DNA of 64,000 bases from Chloroflexi bacterium AL-N1 (GCA_013122435.1 WYDT01000019.1:62001-126000); one strand, 5' to 3'; numbered from the stretch's first letter, positions 15,636-27,300 are shown. The notes: generated by a model from the letters alone, not told the origin. A program made the numbers and translations.

Positions 15636-18600
15636 ATGACTCCGAATACACCCCAACAGCAAGGACTGTATGATCCTCGCTTCGAGCACGACGCGTGTGG
15701 GATCGGCTTTGTCGCCCACCTCTCTGGTATACCAAATCACACTATCTTGACTCAGGCACTCACTGCTGTGGGAAATATGGCACATCGTGGCGGAGTCGGT
15801 GCAGATGGCAAAAGTGGTGATGGTGCTGGTGTTCTCACCCAAATACCACGAGCATTTTTCGCACGTGAGCTGAAACACCTCGGCATTCAATATCCCATTG
15901 ATGATCTTGCGGTGGGAATGTTCTTTTTCCCCCATGACACAACAAAACAACAACAAATTCAAGAGTTAATCGAACACAGTCTCACAGATTATGGTCTACG
16001 TGTCCTGGGTTGGCGTACCGTACCAACCGATGAAACAGCACTTGGTGAACGCGCACGTACCGCCTGCCCCACCATTAAGCAGCTTTTGATTGGGCAACAT
16101 AACCACACGCGTTTGTCTCCCAATAGTTATGAGCGGGCACTTTACCTGGCACGTAAAACGATAGAAGCGGCTGCTCAGGCCCACCATATCGATAATTTTT
16201 CAATCCCCTCCATGTCTAGCCGTACGTTGATTTACAAAGGTTTATTGATTGCCCCATTGCTGGGGGACTTTTATCCAGATTTGCAAGACCCCCTCTATGA
16301 AACCGCCATTGCGATTTACCATCAACGGTATTCTACCAATACCTTTCCTACCTGGTCCTTAGCACAACCATTCCGTATGCTTTCCCACAATGGTGAAATC
16401 AACACACTGCGCGGAAATCTGACATGGATGCGTGCACGTGAAGCTGAATGGCGTCGAGCATCCGCTCAGAAGGCTGATCATTCCATCACACCATCGCTCG
16501 AGCAAGGCGGCACAACACTGGCTGAACAAATCACAAACCTTGGACACATCATTGATGCCAATGGTAGTGATTCAGCGGTACTGGATAACGTTCTTGAGCT
16601 ACTTGTGATGGGGGGGCGTGATGTTCGACATGCCATAACGATGATGGTGCCAGAAGCCTGGGAGCGTGTCCAGGATATGGACCCCAACTGGCGCGCTTTT
16701 TACCAATATCACTCATGTCTGATGGAGCCCTGGGACGGCCCTGCTGCACTGGTATTCTGCGATGGAAATGTGGCAGGTCTTGCGCTGGACCGTAACGGTT
16801 TACGTCCAGCACGTTATTGCATTACCGATGATGGACTGGTGATCTGTGGATCAGAAATGGGTGCTGTAACAGTAGATGATGCACGCATTGTTCAGAAGGG
16901 AAAAGTTGGCCCTGGCCAGATGATTGCCATTGATCTGAAGACCGGACAATTTGAGAAAAATCACACCATTAAAGACAGATTATCCATTCAACAACCGTAT
17001 ACGGAGTGGCTTGAACAAGAGATGCAGGTTTTAGCGCCTGCCGGTGTTGCCCATTACAGTAGCGAGACAGAACCAGAAACATCATCATCACGTGCTGCTA
17101 AATCGGCTCTGCTTGGTGAACTACAACATGCCTTTGGGTATACCTCTGAAGAATTAGCGGCCATTCTCAAACCAATGTCGCGTGATGGTTATGAGCCAGT
17201 CGGTTCAATGGGTGATGATACACCCTCTGCTTTTCTCGCAGACTACCCCAGACCACTTTACAACTACTTCAAACAACGTTTTGCGGAAGTTACCAACCCA
17301 CCGATTGATCCCATCCGCGAAGAACTGGTCATGTCCCTCTCCTTCTCATTAGGACAACGCGGTGATTTGATGGAGGAAACGTCTGGTCATGCTCATCTTT
17401 TACGTTTATCCAGCCCTATATTAACTGATGAGCATGTTGCAACTATTCATAGTCTTGATGATCCAGCCTTTGCCTCAGCAACACTTACTGCCTACTTCTC
17501 GGCCAATGCTGGCCCCGATGCACTAGCGCGAGCTCTCGAAAATGTGTGTCAGCAAGCAGAACAAGCAATTGCCGCACATAAAATCCTTTTGATTATTAGT
17601 GATCGGGGCGTTAACGAAACATACGCCCCGATTCCTGCGCTCCTTGCCCTCGGTGCAGTACATCACCACTTAACAGAGTTGGGAGTGCGTAATCGGGTGA
17701 GCTTGATCGTCGAGAGTGGCGAACCCCGCGAAGTACACCATCTTGCCTGTCTCATCGGTATGGGTGCCGAAGCCGTTAATCCTTATCTCGCATTGGCTAC
17801 CGTACGTGCAATTGCTGTAGATCGTCACACCATCCGCCATAAAAACCAAGATCCAACGCAAACACTTTTATCAGAAGATGAGATTGCCGATGAAGCCGAA
17901 CAAAACTATATTCATGCCTTAGAAAAAGGCTTGCTCAAGATTATGTCAAAGATGGGCATTTCAACCATCGATAGTTATTGTGGTGCACAAACTTTTGAGA
18001 CGGTTGGCCTGAATATGGACGTGGTAGAGCGTTGCTTTAAGGGTGTTCCTGCTCGATTAGAGGGCGTTGGCTTCCACAAACTGGCCTCTGATATGCTCAA
18101 ACATCACGATGCGGCTTTTGCAAATCGCCTGCCGCATGTCGCCAGCCGCACATCGTTGCCACATCCTGGATTCTATAAGTACAAAAAGGATGGTGAGTAT
18201 CACTCTTTTGCGCCAGCCGTTGTCCATGCTTTACACAAGGCAACCACTGGCGAAGGTGGGGCTGAAGCCTATCGTGCATACAGCAAACTAGTACACAATC
18301 GTCCCCCAACCGAACTGCGTGATTTGTTGGATTTTGTCGACACAACACCGATTCCGCTTGAAGCGGTAGAGCCGGTAGAGAAAGTTGTACGTCGATTTTC
18401 GACTGCAGCGATGTCACATGGGTCGACGAGTAGCGAGGCACACGAAACACTTTCTATCGCAATGAATCGGATCGGTGGTCTTAGTAATTCTGGTGAGGGT
18501 GGCGAAGACCCAGAACGCTATGGGACCGAACGCAACAGCACTATCAAACAAGTAGCATCAGGTCGCTTTGGAGTAACACCCGCGTATCTTGCATCAGCCA

Positions 18601-20273
18601 AAGAATTGCAGATCAAAATGGCGCAGGGATCGAAACCTGGCGAGGGTGGTCAGTTGCCCGGTCATAAGGTCTCCGAGGAGATCGCGCGGGTCCGTCACAC
18701 CGTGCCTGGTGTTCCCCTCATTTCACCACCACCACATCATGATATTTATAGCATCGAAGATCTGGCCCAACTTATCTATGATCTCAAACAGGTGAATCCA
18801 GCCGCAGCCGTATCGGTAAAGCTGGTTGCCGAGGCTGGTGTAGGGACAATTGCTGCCGGGGTTGCCAAGGGTGGGGCTGATGTCATTCTGATCAGTGGGC
18901 AATCTGGCGGAACAGGAGCATCACCTCTTTCATCAATCAAAAATGCGGGCGTCAATTGGGAGCTTGGCTTGGCAGAAACACAACAAACGCTGGTCATCAA
19001 TGGGCTGCGTGGCCGTGTACGTGTACGCGCTGATGGTGGCTTCAAGACCGGGCGCGATGTGGTTATGGCAGCACTGCTTGGTGCTGATGAGTTCTCATTT
19101 GGGACAACAGCTCTGGTTGCTGAAGGCTGCATTATGGCACGCACGTGTCACAACAATAATTGCCCCGTTGGTATTGCAACACAACGCCCAGAATTGCGAG
19201 CCAAATTCAAAGGTACACCTGAACACGTCATACATTTCTTTTTACATCTCGCTGAAGAAATTCGAGAATTACTGGCCGTCCTAGGAGCTCGTTCTATTGA
19301 CGACATCATTGGTCGCACCGATTTACTTCATCAGGTGTCACCCAAAGGCCACACCAATATTGGACATGTGAAACTGGATACACTCCTTGAGCGTATGGAT
19401 AACGAAAATGATGCCATCCGTAATACAGATGAATGGAATGGTCTTATCGATATAAGCTCACTCAACCATCAATTACTTCACGATGCACATCCAGCACTTG
19501 AAGAGGGTAAGACGGTTGATCTGCACTATGCCATCACCAATAGTGATCGCTCGGTTAGCGCCACACTCTCAGGTGTCATTGGTGCGCGTTATAGCATAAC
19601 AGGTTTGCCAGAAGGGACCATTACTGCACGTTTCGATGGTAGTGCGGGACAGAGCTTTGGGGCATTTCTTGCACCCGGCATACAACTCGTACTTCACGGT
19701 GAGGCCAACGATTATGTTGGCAAAGGCATGAATGGTGGCGAAATTATCGTGCGTCCACCGCAAACAGCCCGTTATGTTGCCCACGAGAGCACGATCATTG
19801 GCAACACCGTGTTGTATGGCGCTACCGGTGGGGCACTCTTTGCCGCAGGACAGGCAGGTGAGCGCTTTGCGGTCCGCAATAGTGGGGCCATTGCCGTCAT
19901 CGAAGGGGTAGGCGATCACGGATGCGAATACATGACTGGTGGAGTTGTCTTGGTTCTAGGCGACACAGGACATAACTTCGCGGCGGGAATGACGGGTGGG
20001 TTGGCCTATGTGTTTGACCAAACGGGCGCTTTCCCAACCCGTTACAACTGTGAGATGGTTGAAATAAGTCGACTTGAACCACAGGACGATGATATTATTC
20101 ATACAATGTTATTACATCATTTTGAAATAACAAAGAGCGTTCGCGCACGTGATCTGTTCATGCGCTGGAACGAAATACGAGCATTATTCTGGCGTGTTCA
20201 ACCACGAGGAATATCTGTAAATCCACTTCCACCAGCCCTGCTACGCATCCACCGACACGTTGAGCAAAAGTAG
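15636..20273 (+). CDS. gltB: Glutamate synthase large subunit
   Basis: At 1545 residues this is a full-length GOGAT alpha subunit. The N-terminal class II glutaminase begins with a short propeptide and the nucleophile Cys in EHDACGIGFVAHLSG; the central domain and the FMN-binding synthase domain follow (GGLSNSGEGGEDPERYG, ISGQSGGTGASPLSS). The 3Fe-4S cluster motif reads CIMARTCHNNNCPVG. The C-terminal beta-helix is rich in GxxxG repeats (GGEIIVRPP, GATGGALFAAG). It transfers the glutamine amide to 2-oxoglutarate to give two glutamates. No small subunit gltD is adjacent, so the electron donor (NADPH via a distant GltD, or ferredoxin) is open. AAAAGGGG lies about 11 bases before the ATG. A promoter and terminated leader stand upstream. 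Confidence 0.96.
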   Translation: MTPNTPQQQGLYDPRFEHDACGIGFVAHLSGIPNHTILTQALTAVGNMAHRGGVGADGKSGDGAGVLTQIPRAFFARELKHLGIQYPIDDLAVGMFFFPHDTTKQQQIQELIEHSLTDYGLRVLGWRTVPTDETALGERARTACPTIKQLLIGQHNHTRLSPNSYERALYLARKTIEAAAQAHHIDNFSIPSMSSRTLIYKGLLIAPLLGDFYPDLQDPLYETAIAIYHQRYSTNTFPTWSLAQPFRMLSHNGEINTLRGNLTWMRAREAEWRRASAQKADHSITPSLEQGGTTLAEQITNLGHIIDANGSDSAVLDNVLELLVMGGRDVRHAITMMVPEAWERVQDMDPNWRAFYQYHSCLMEPWDGPAALVFCDGNVAGLALDRNGLRPARYCITDDGLVICGSEMGAVTVDDARIVQKGKVGPGQMIAIDLKTGQFEKNHTIKDRLSIQQPYTEWLEQEMQVLAPAGVAHYSSETEPETSSSRAAKSALLGELQHAFGYTSEELAAILKPMSRDGYEPVGSMGDDTPSAFLADYPRPLYNYFKQRFAEVTNPPIDPIREELVMSLSFSLGQRGDLMEETSGHAHLLRLSSPILTDEHVATIHSLDDPAFASATLTAYFSANAGPDALARALENVCQQAEQAIAAHKILLIISDRGVNETYAPIPALLALGAVHHHLTELGVRNRVSLIVESGEPREVHHLACLIGMGAEAVNPYLALATVRAIAVDRHTIRHKNQDPTQTLLSEDEIADEAEQNYIHALEKGLLKIMSKMGISTIDSYCGAQTFETVGLNMDVVERCFKGVPARLEGVGFHKLASDMLKHHDAAFANRLPHVASRTSLPHPGFYKYKKDGEYHSFAPAVVHALHKATTGEGGAEAYRAYSKLVHNRPPTELRDLLDFVDTTPIPLEAVEPVEKVVRRFSTAAMSHGSTSSEAHETLSIAMNRIGGLSNSGEGGEDPERYGTERNSTIKQVASGRFGVTPAYLASAKELQIKMAQGSKPGEGGQLPGHKVSEEIARVRHTVPGVPLISPPPHHDIYSIEDLAQLIYDLKQVNPAAAVSVKLVAEAGVGTIAAGVAKGGADVILISGQSGGTGASPLSSIKNAGVNWELGLAETQQTLVINGLRGRVRVRADGGFKTGRDVVMAALLGADEFSFGTTALVAEGCIMARTCHNNNCPVGIATQRPELRAKFKGTPEHVIHFFLHLAEEIRELLAVLGARSIDDIIGRTDLLHQVSPKGHTNIGHVKLDTLLERMDNENDAIRNTDEWNGLIDISSLNHQLLHDAHPALEEGKTVDLHYAITNSDRSVSATLSGVIGARYSITGLPEGTITARFDGSAGQSFGAFLAPGIQLVLHGEANDYVGKGMNGGEIIVRPPQTARYVAHESTIIGNTVLYGATGGALFAAGQAGERFAVRNSGAIAVIEGVGDHGCEYMTGGVVLVLGDTGHNFAAGMTGGLAYVFDQTGAFPTRYNCEMVEISRLEPQDDDIIHTMLLHHFEITKSVRARDLFMRWNEIRALFWRVQPRGISVNPLPPALLRIHRHVEQK

Positions 20274-20300
20274 ACACAGTCTTTCAAAAAAAGAACAGAA

Positions 20301-20323
20301 AAGGCGACCACAATGGTCGCCTT
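20301..20323. terminator. Hairpin terminator between convergent gltB and actF
   Basis: AAGGCGACCA and TGGTCGCCTT pair perfectly around a CAA loop. On the minus strand the stem is followed by TTTTCTGTTCTTTTTTT, a good T-rich tail for the act operon; on the plus strand the tail (CTTTATG) is weaker. It may serve both genes. Confidence 0.75.
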
Positions 20324-20381
20324 CTTTATGTGTATGAGACATTCATGTCATAGATGAGTAAGCAGCACACCTACACAAAGA

Positions 20382-21578
20382 TCAATGTGCCACCTCCAAA
20401 CGCGGATCGTTTAACGGGAGGAGCGGTTTGCGTTTGAGCATCCAGAGGAACGAGGCCAGCCATATCCCACCAATACCAATTGGCGCAAACAAATAGACCA
20501 CGTTAAAATAAATGCCTTCCTGGTGGAATGCAGGAATAATCAACCAGAAGAGATCTACCAGACGCATAATGAGAATACCGATGGCCACAATGGAAAGTGG
20601 TACAATACTGCGTTTTAGACGGCGCGATAGGAGAATAAAGAAGGGGACAACAAAGTGAAAGAGTACCAGGATAACGGCTAAAACATCCCACCCTGTTTCA
20701 CCACGACGAATGTACCAGGGAATTTCCTCAGGTAAGTTCGCTGACCAGATGATGATGAACTGTGACATATTGACATACGTCCACAAAATAACAAACCCTA
20801 ACGTGAATTTACCAATATCGTGGATACGTTTGGGAGTCACTATGTCTACAAGTTGTTCTTGATTACCAAAGATACGGAAGAAAATAATTAAAAACGCGAA
20901 CGTTGATAACCCCTGTCCAATCATGAGGATAACGCCATAAATCGAGGAAAAGAACTCTGGTTCCAGCGACATCCCCCAGTCAACCGCCGCAAAGGTCATA
21001 GTCATCACAAAGATCACCAGACCAATACCACTCAATCCACGAAATCGACTGACAAGTGCGGGATCGGCTGTACGATCCTGCTCTTCCGACCAGCGGTAAA
21101 GCAAGAATGCAATACCAATCCAGATAGCAAAATAAAGAACATTGCGAATTATAAAGAACGGTACGTTCAGATAGGCTGTTTTGTCAATCACAAATACCGC
21201 TAGCTCTTCACCCATTGCATCAGTAATAGCTGCTTCTGAACCAGACCACACATACAGGCTGGGAATACCAATGATGATGGGGATGAATAAAAGCGCCATC
21301 ACAGGTAACGTCGCCATCGCTGCTTCAAGTGGACGTCGGACAATTGCTCCCCACGTGCCACCAGCAAGATGCTGGATCATCACAAGAGCAAATGAACCGA
21401 GTGCAAAACCTACCCAGAATAGGTACGCAAAGAGGTAGGACTCAAAGAATCGATCAAGCCCACCACCAAAAAAAGACCCCAAAATAGCAAGAACAAACCC
21501 AACAACACCAACAATCAACGAGATTTGTTGGACACGATCAACTTGTTGTCGAGCTGGAAAGGATGTATTTGCTGCCAT
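20382..21578 (-). CDS. actF: Alternative complex III subunit ActF (quinone-binding membrane subunit)
   Basis: A 398-residue membrane protein of about ten helices, the NrfD-like ActF partner of ActC, last gene of the act operon. Typical segments include FFGGGLDRFFESYLFAYLFWVGFALGSFALV near the N-terminus and FTLGFVILWTYVNMSQFIIIW in the middle. Together with ActC it frames the quinol site and proton path of the quinol:electron-acceptor oxidoreductase in the cytoplasmic membrane. GGAG lies about 10 bases before the ATG. It begins 47 bases after actE. No actG or cytochrome oxidase genes follow; the next gene is convergent gltB. Confidence 0.92.
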   Translation of the reverse strand: MAANTSFPARQQVDRVQQISLIVGVVGFVLAILGSFFGGGLDRFFESYLFAYLFWVGFALGSFALVMIQHLAGGTWGAIVRRPLEAAMATLPVMALLFIPIIIGIPSLYVWSGSEAAITDAMGEELAVFVIDKTAYLNVPFFIIRNVLYFAIWIGIAFLLYRWSEEQDRTADPALVSRFRGLSGIGLVIFVMTMTFAAVDWGMSLEPEFFSSIYGVILMIGQGLSTFAFLIIFFRIFGNQEQLVDIVTPKRIHDIGKFTLGFVILWTYVNMSQFIIIWSANLPEEIPWYIRRGETGWDVLAVILVLFHFVVPFFILLSRRLKRSIVPLSIVAIGILIMRLVDLFWLIIPAFHQEGIYFNVVYLFAPIGIGGIWLASFLWMLKRKPLLPLNDPRLEVAH

Positions 21579-21625
21579 TGTCGCTCACTCCTACCAGGCC
21601 GCCATTCATTCGGCACTGCTGTAGT

Positions 21626-22249
21626 TTACCCTTCTGACGTTCCAGACACTGCTGTTGGATTAGGATCAACCTCTTCTGGTGGATTGTCCTGTAGCTGACG
21701 AATATATGCAACGATTGCCCAGCGATCTTCAGGTGCAATACGTGAGGCATATGGGAACATGTTGAGATTACCATCCTGCTCCACACCGTTGGTGATGACA
21801 TCAAAGAAATGACCATCAGTCACATCACGCAATCGCTGGAGATACATGGAGGGTGGTGGCAATACCGCTTCGGTCAACCGTATGACTATGAGAGAGTTTT
21901 CATTTGGTTGGCCCTGTGCGCCATGGCATGGCCCACAAAAGACCTCATACTGCTCCTGTCCACGTACCAGCAGTTCGCCAGTTACCTCAATAGGTATCTC
22001 TGCAACCACCTCGCCGTCAACCATACCCTGATTGACCACTGTATTGGCCGGGTCTTGCCCCTGGGCAACCACACCGGAGACCAGTGGACGCGAGGCAACT
22101 TCATCTTCAAAGAAGGTACTAGACTCGTACGGTTTAGCCTTTGGTTGGTTATACATATCGAGATGACACGCTCCAAGGAAGAGACAGAGTGGTATCCACC
22201 CAACCCGTGCAAACCTCTTGAGCGATAATGATTGCTTACGACGTTTCAT
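21626..22249 (-). CDS. actE: Alternative complex III mono-heme cytochrome lipoprotein ActE
   Basis: A 207-residue lipoprotein with a hydrophobic signal ending in a lipobox (LFLGAC, Cys near 28), then a cytochrome c domain with one heme motif, CGPCH, in EQYEVFCGPCHGAQGQ. An axial Met is likely in LNMFPYASRI. It carries electrons from the ActB/ActA side toward the terminal acceptor outside the membrane. The start is the ATG at 22249, with AGGA about 7 bases upstream; an immediately preceding TTG extends the frame by one codon. It begins 16 bases after actD. Confidence 0.92.
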   Translation of the reverse strand: MKRRKQSLSLKRFARVGWIPLCLFLGACHLDMYNQPKAKPYESSTFFEDEVASRPLVSGVVAQGQDPANTVVNQGMVDGEVVAEIPIEVTGELLVRGQEQYEVFCGPCHGAQGQPNENSLIVIRLTEAVLPPPSMYLQRLRDVTDGHFFDVITNGVEQDGNLNMFPYASRIAPEDRWAIVAYIRQLQDNPPEEVDPNPTAVSGTSEG

Positions 22250-22265
22250 CAATATTCCTAGCCCT

Positions 22266-22868
22266 TCAGTTATTCACCTCGGATACCACCGTTGGCCCGG
22301 TACTCTCCAAAAATTGCTTCGTTTGTTGGAGATTGAACATCGGGTCATTTGCCTCAATACCCAAGAAGAATTTATCACGCGACGCTTGCTCAAAGTTAGG
22401 CGTGTTAAATATAGGATGATGAAGGCGTGGTAAACCGTTCAAAAGTATCATACCAAAGGTTGCTGCAAAGGCGGCAAACAAAATAGTCAATTCAAAAATA
22501 GCTGGAATGAAAGCTGGCCAACTATGATCTGGCCGACCACCAATGTTGATTGGATAGTCAATCAGATTAACCCAGTATTGGAAAAGATAGCCAAGGATGG
22601 CACCACTCAAGCCACCGATCAAAACCACCATCGGAAGGCGCGTACGAAATCCCATCATTTCAGGCAACTCCTCAATGGGAAAAGGCGAGTAAGCATCCAT
22701 ACGACGATAACCTAATGCATACGCACCCTGAGCAGCGGCTACCAGATCATCTGCATCATCAAATTCAGCTACTAACGCATAGGTAGAACTTTTTGAGCCA
22801 GCTGCTTTGCCCCGACCGCCAAACGGGGAGAAGCGTCTATTTGATTGTCCACTTTTCTGTGTTGTCAT
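22266..22868 (-). CDS. actD: Alternative complex III subunit ActD (DUF3341)
   Basis: A 200-residue protein with a soluble N-terminal half (YALVAEFDDADDLVAAAQGA, then YRRMDAYSPFPIEEL) and two membrane helices (LPMVVLIGGLSGAILGYLFQ and FELTILFAAFAATFGMILL). This is the DUF3341 layout of ActD, a structural subunit with no cofactor. The C-terminus reads HHPIFNTPNFEQASRDKFFLGIE, also typical. It lies 44 bases after actC and 16 before actE. Confidence 0.92.
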   Translation of the reverse strand: MTTQKSGQSNRRFSPFGGRGKAAGSKSSTYALVAEFDDADDLVAAAQGAYALGYRRMDAYSPFPIEELPEMMGFRTRLPMVVLIGGLSGAILGYLFQYWVNLIDYPINIGGRPDHSWPAFIPAIFELTILFAAFAATFGMILLNGLPRLHHPIFNTPNFEQASRDKFFLGIEANDPMFNLQQTKQFLESTGPTVVSEVNN

Positions 22869-22912
22869 AACTTACGCTCACTGTCCTTTAGGTTTGCGCG
22901 TTGAAGGCGCCT

Positions 22913-24334
22913 TTATTTACTATCACCTTGATTATCTGGTCCGCCACTCTTATGGAGGCCCAAATGTTTCTCATGATGCAAGAGGTGACGCATCTCAAAT
23001 ATGTTAATCATCGGAAGTACGCGAATAAACAGGAACAAGAATGTAAAGAACAGCCCAAACGAACCAAGATATGTCAGAATATCCCAGACACTAGGTTCGT
23101 ACATTGCCCATGAAGAGGGCAAAAAGTCACGATGCAGGCTAGTTACAATAATCACAAATCGCTCAAGCCACATACCGATGTTGATAACCAGTGAGATAAT
23201 AAAAAGTCCTACAATACTTTGACGGAACCGCTTAAACCATAATAACTGCGGTATGATCCCGTTACATAAAATGAGTAACCAATAGGTATACCCATATGGC
23301 CCCATTGTACGGTTAGTCAACATATAGCGCTCGTATTGTACTGAGCTATACCACGCAAAGAATCCTTCCATGATATAACCATAGAAGACGATCAACCCTG
23401 TGGCTAACATCACCTTTGACATCGAGTCAAGATGTCGTATGGTGATAAAGTCCTGTAGATGAAAGAACTTCCGCACTGGGATTGTAATAGTTAATACCAT
23501 TGCAAAACCGGAGAAAACAGCACCAGCAACAAAGTAGGGGGGAAAGACAGTTACGTGCCAGCCTGGAACGAGCGATATAGCAAAGTCTAAACTCACAATT
23601 GAGTGGACCGACACAACCAGTGGTGTGGCCAATGCAGCCAGCATCAGAGAAGCTAGCTCGTAGCGCTGCCAATGACGAGCTGAACCACGCCAGCCAAGTG
23701 CAAAAATACCATATAGAACCTTGGCGATTTTATTCTTAGCCTGATCACGCAGAGTTGCCAAGTCTGGAACAAGACCGACAAACCAGAATAACAGTGATAC
23801 AGTTGCGTAGGTCGAGATTGCAAAAACGTCCCAGATCAATGGGCTGCGGAACTGCTGCCACATACCTAATGTACTGGGATAGGGCAACATCCAGTAGGCT
23901 AGCCATGGTCGACCAAGGTGAATAATCGGGTAGATACCCGCACACGCGACGGCAAAGAGAGTCATCGCTTCGGCAAATCGGTTGATAGAAGTACGCCATT
24001 CCTGGCGAAACAACAAGAGGATAGCCGAAATCAGTGTTCCGGCATGCCCAATACCAATCCACCACACAAAATTGATAATATCAAAGCCCCAGGCAACGGG
24101 GATATTAATACCCCAGATACCGACCCCGGCAACAAAGAGATAACCGAGTGAGTAGAGGTAAACCATCAATAGAATGAGCGCAACCCCTAAACCAGCAACC
24201 CACATACGAGGCGTTTTGAGCGGTGGTGATAGAACAGGATCGGTAATTCTATCGGTAATCGTTCCATAATCATGTCCTGGCCCAATCCAAGTCTTCGGTG
24301 GCTCGGTGGCGCCGATTTTCTGTGCGCGTTGCAT
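22913..24334 (-). CDS. actC: Alternative complex III subunit ActC (NrfD-like)
   Basis: A 473-residue integral membrane protein with about ten helices, the larger NrfD/PsrC-type subunit that forms the quinol-binding cavity next to the FeS subunit ActB. Characteristic stretches are WGFDIINFVWWIGIGHAGTLISAILLLF near residues 84-111 and SIVSLDFAISLVPGWHVTVFPPYFVAGAVFSGFAM in the middle. The start follows the actB stop by four bases with GGAG upstream, so it is coupled to actB. Its soluble tail is charged (HHEKHLGLHKSGG). Confidence 0.95.
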   Translation of the reverse strand: MQRAQKIGATEPPKTWIGPGHDYGTITDRITDPVLSPPLKTPRMWVAGLGVALILLMVYLYSLGYLFVAGVGIWGINIPVAWGFDIINFVWWIGIGHAGTLISAILLLFRQEWRTSINRFAEAMTLFAVACAGIYPIIHLGRPWLAYWMLPYPSTLGMWQQFRSPLIWDVFAISTYATVSLLFWFVGLVPDLATLRDQAKNKIAKVLYGIFALGWRGSARHWQRYELASLMLAALATPLVVSVHSIVSLDFAISLVPGWHVTVFPPYFVAGAVFSGFAMVLTITIPVRKFFHLQDFITIRHLDSMSKVMLATGLIVFYGYIMEGFFAWYSSVQYERYMLTNRTMGPYGYTYWLLILCNGIIPQLLWFKRFRQSIVGLFIISLVINIGMWLERFVIIVTSLHRDFLPSSWAMYEPSVWDILTYLGSFGLFFTFLFLFIRVLPMINIFEMRHLLHHEKHLGLHKSGGPDNQGDSK

Positions 24335-24338
24335 TACA

Positions 24339-27300
24339 TCACTCCGTCTCTAGATCGGGATTTGGATTCATCAAACGTCCTAAATATGTGGTGCGTGGCC
24401 GAGTGATCAGATCCTCAAGTACCCCGTAGTGGCGTGGATCTTCTGCTCGTTGTGCTACTGCGCTATCAGGATTGTTGAGATCTCCAAAGACGATTGCTTG
24501 GGTCGGACATACCTGTTGGCAAGCTGTTTGTAAATCACCATCCGTGATCCGACGATTGTCCTTCTTCGCTTCGATCCTTGCAGCACTAATACGTTGTGTG
24601 CAGTAGGTACATTTTTCCATAATCCCCCTGATACGCACAGTTACATTGGGGTTCCGTTGTAACTGGGTAACTGGTGTTGTTTCGTCACTGTACTGCAAGA
24701 AGTTAAAGCGGCGTACTTTATAGGGGCAGTTGTTAGAACAATATTTAGTGCCAACACAACGGTTGTAAATCATTGAGTTCAACCCCTCGCCGTCGTGAAC
24801 TGTTGCTGCTACCGGACATACCACCTCACAAGGCGCATTTTCACAGTGCATACACGGGAGTGGTTGATGATACATTGCCGGATTATCAAGGCTCCCAGCA
24901 TAGTAGCGGTCAATGCGTATCCAGTGCATCTCGCGGCTCAATGCTACCTCAGTTTTACCAACAATAGGGATATTGTTCTCTGCTTGACACGCAACGGTAC
25001 ACGCATTACAGCCAGTACACGCATTCAAGTCAATCGACATGCCCCACGCATACCCCGTATACTCACGCTCAGGATAGAGCGATTTTTCTGGTGCGTGGCC
25101 CATCTCGTAGATAACCTTCTCATCTTCGAGAAATTCTGCCAGTGTTGCCACTCGCACAACGTTGGTGCGATCCAAGCCAGTGCTTTCATCCTCGAGTCGG
25201 AAGTGCTCCTGTGTACTAACCAGCTTATATTGAGCACCAGTGCTGGCGACACTGACACCAGTTGCAAAGCCTGGCGCGGCAGCCGTACGAACGGTATAAG
25301 TATTAAAACCAACCCCATTCCCAATACGACCAGCATTCGTGCGTCCATAACCAAGTGTCAGGGTCACCACGTTATCAGCGTGACCTGGGGTAATCCAAAT
25401 CGGTATAGACAGTTGCTGTTCACCGTTGCTAATCTCAATCATATCGCCATTAGCAACACCAAGATTGCTTGCTGTTGCCGGACTGATCATGGCTGGGTTA
25501 TCCCAGACGACTTTGGTAAGTGACCGAGGCAACTCTTGCATCCAGCCATTATTCGCATAGCTCCCGTCCCATGTGGATGGATCGGGACGAAATACCACTT
25601 CAAAATCACCGACCGCTTCAACCGGTCCATCTGCGGCAAAACCACTTTGCAGTGATACATCGCGTGCAGGTAGTGTGGTGTCTGCGATAATGCCTTCGTG
25701 AAGCGCTGTTTGCCAGAACGTTTCAAAATCGCTGGCGCCACTTTGCTCTTGCCAGTAGGCTTGAACAATCGCCAGATTGCTCTGATCTGTTTGGCCTTGT
25801 AAAGCTGCAACAAGTTCATATGGCGATCGATTGCCGTACAATGGAGCTATCAACGGCTGAATAATCGATACTGTGCCCTCATAAGCCCGACCATCGCCCC
25901 ACATTTCAAGAAAGTGTGTTGCAGGAACATGCCATGTAGAGGCAACAGATGTTTCATCTCTATAGAGACTGTAGTGTACGCTGAGTGGTACATTACCGAG
26001 ATTCTCAGCAAACTGAAGATCAACAGGTGCATCATAGGCGGGGTTGCCACCAATCATCACCAACATCTGCACCTGTCCACCTGACATTTCCTCGACCAGC
26101 GTTTGTATGGCACCAAACTGGCTCGTGGTATTTGCCTCTACCGGATCGGTGTAGAGCACAGTTTGGCCAACATTGCCAAGCGCATCGTTGATGGCATGTG
26201 CAAGCGCGTGAACAACCGGCGGTTGTTGCTCACCTGCAATAACAATACTGGCGCCTGTGTTGCCCTGAAGATCCGCTACCAGTGCATTTATCCAGGCTTC
26301 TTCGATACCTTCAGGCAAGGCATCGCCACCTGTCACACCTTCAACACCAAGCCGCTGCGCCAATACACGTGTAAAAAGATCAACTTGTGAAGGGCGCAAT
26401 CGCCAGCGGTGATCCGCCATTGAGCCTGTGTTTGTGACGGAGCTTTCCACCACATACAGCCGATTCATGGTTTGCTTATCTTCACCGACACGTCGCTGAG
26501 CTGCAAAATCACGCGCGTATCGTACATTGCCAGGACCACTGACCAGGAAATCCGAGTCAAGTGACACAATGATATTGGCCTGATCAAACTGATAACGAGC
26601 ATCGACATCTTCACCAAAGGCAAGCCGCGCACCCTCACGCACATTATCACGATTTACTGGTTCATACTGGTCCCATCTGGCTGAGGGAAACTGCTCCAGC
26701 AACGACTGGATCTGACTCACTAACGTCGGTGAGGTAATCGGTTCAGTCAACAACCGCATGCCTTCACCTTGATTCGCTCGTTGTTCATCAAGTGCTGGAG
26801 CTATTGCAGCCAGAAAGGACTCCCAATCACTTTCCTGTTCACCTGAATACACATTTGCTGAGCGATCAGGGTCATACATATTCAAAAGCGAAGCCTGTGT
26901 AAACGTATCAGTTGCACCAAGGCTAGCAGGGTGATTGGGATTCCCTTCGATTTTGGTAGGACGGCCCTCGTGACTCTCAACAACCAGACCAGTCATATAG
27001 CCACTAAACGGCATTGATGTCGCAAAAAAGAGCGGTATGCCCGGAATCATGCCTTCTGGCAACCGAACATATGGAACGATCTTCTCGTCTGGCAACTGGA
27101 GTGAATACGCGCAGCCGCTTAGTCCAGCGAGCGCCAGCGAAGCACCCATGAGCTTGAGAAAATTCCGGCGCGTTGCAGGATCACGCATTTCAGAGGCATA
27201 ACGCGGAAACTCGCGCGACACAAACTCTTGAAACTCTTCACTGTCTCCTGCCTCCTCAAGGCTTCGCCAGTATTGTCTCCCAGTGGTACGTGCAAGGCGC

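Noticed and set aside
24795..25523. 242-codon plus-strand frame
   Set aside because: It lies entirely opposite actB, has no family features, and actB is fully supported by its iron-sulfur motifs.
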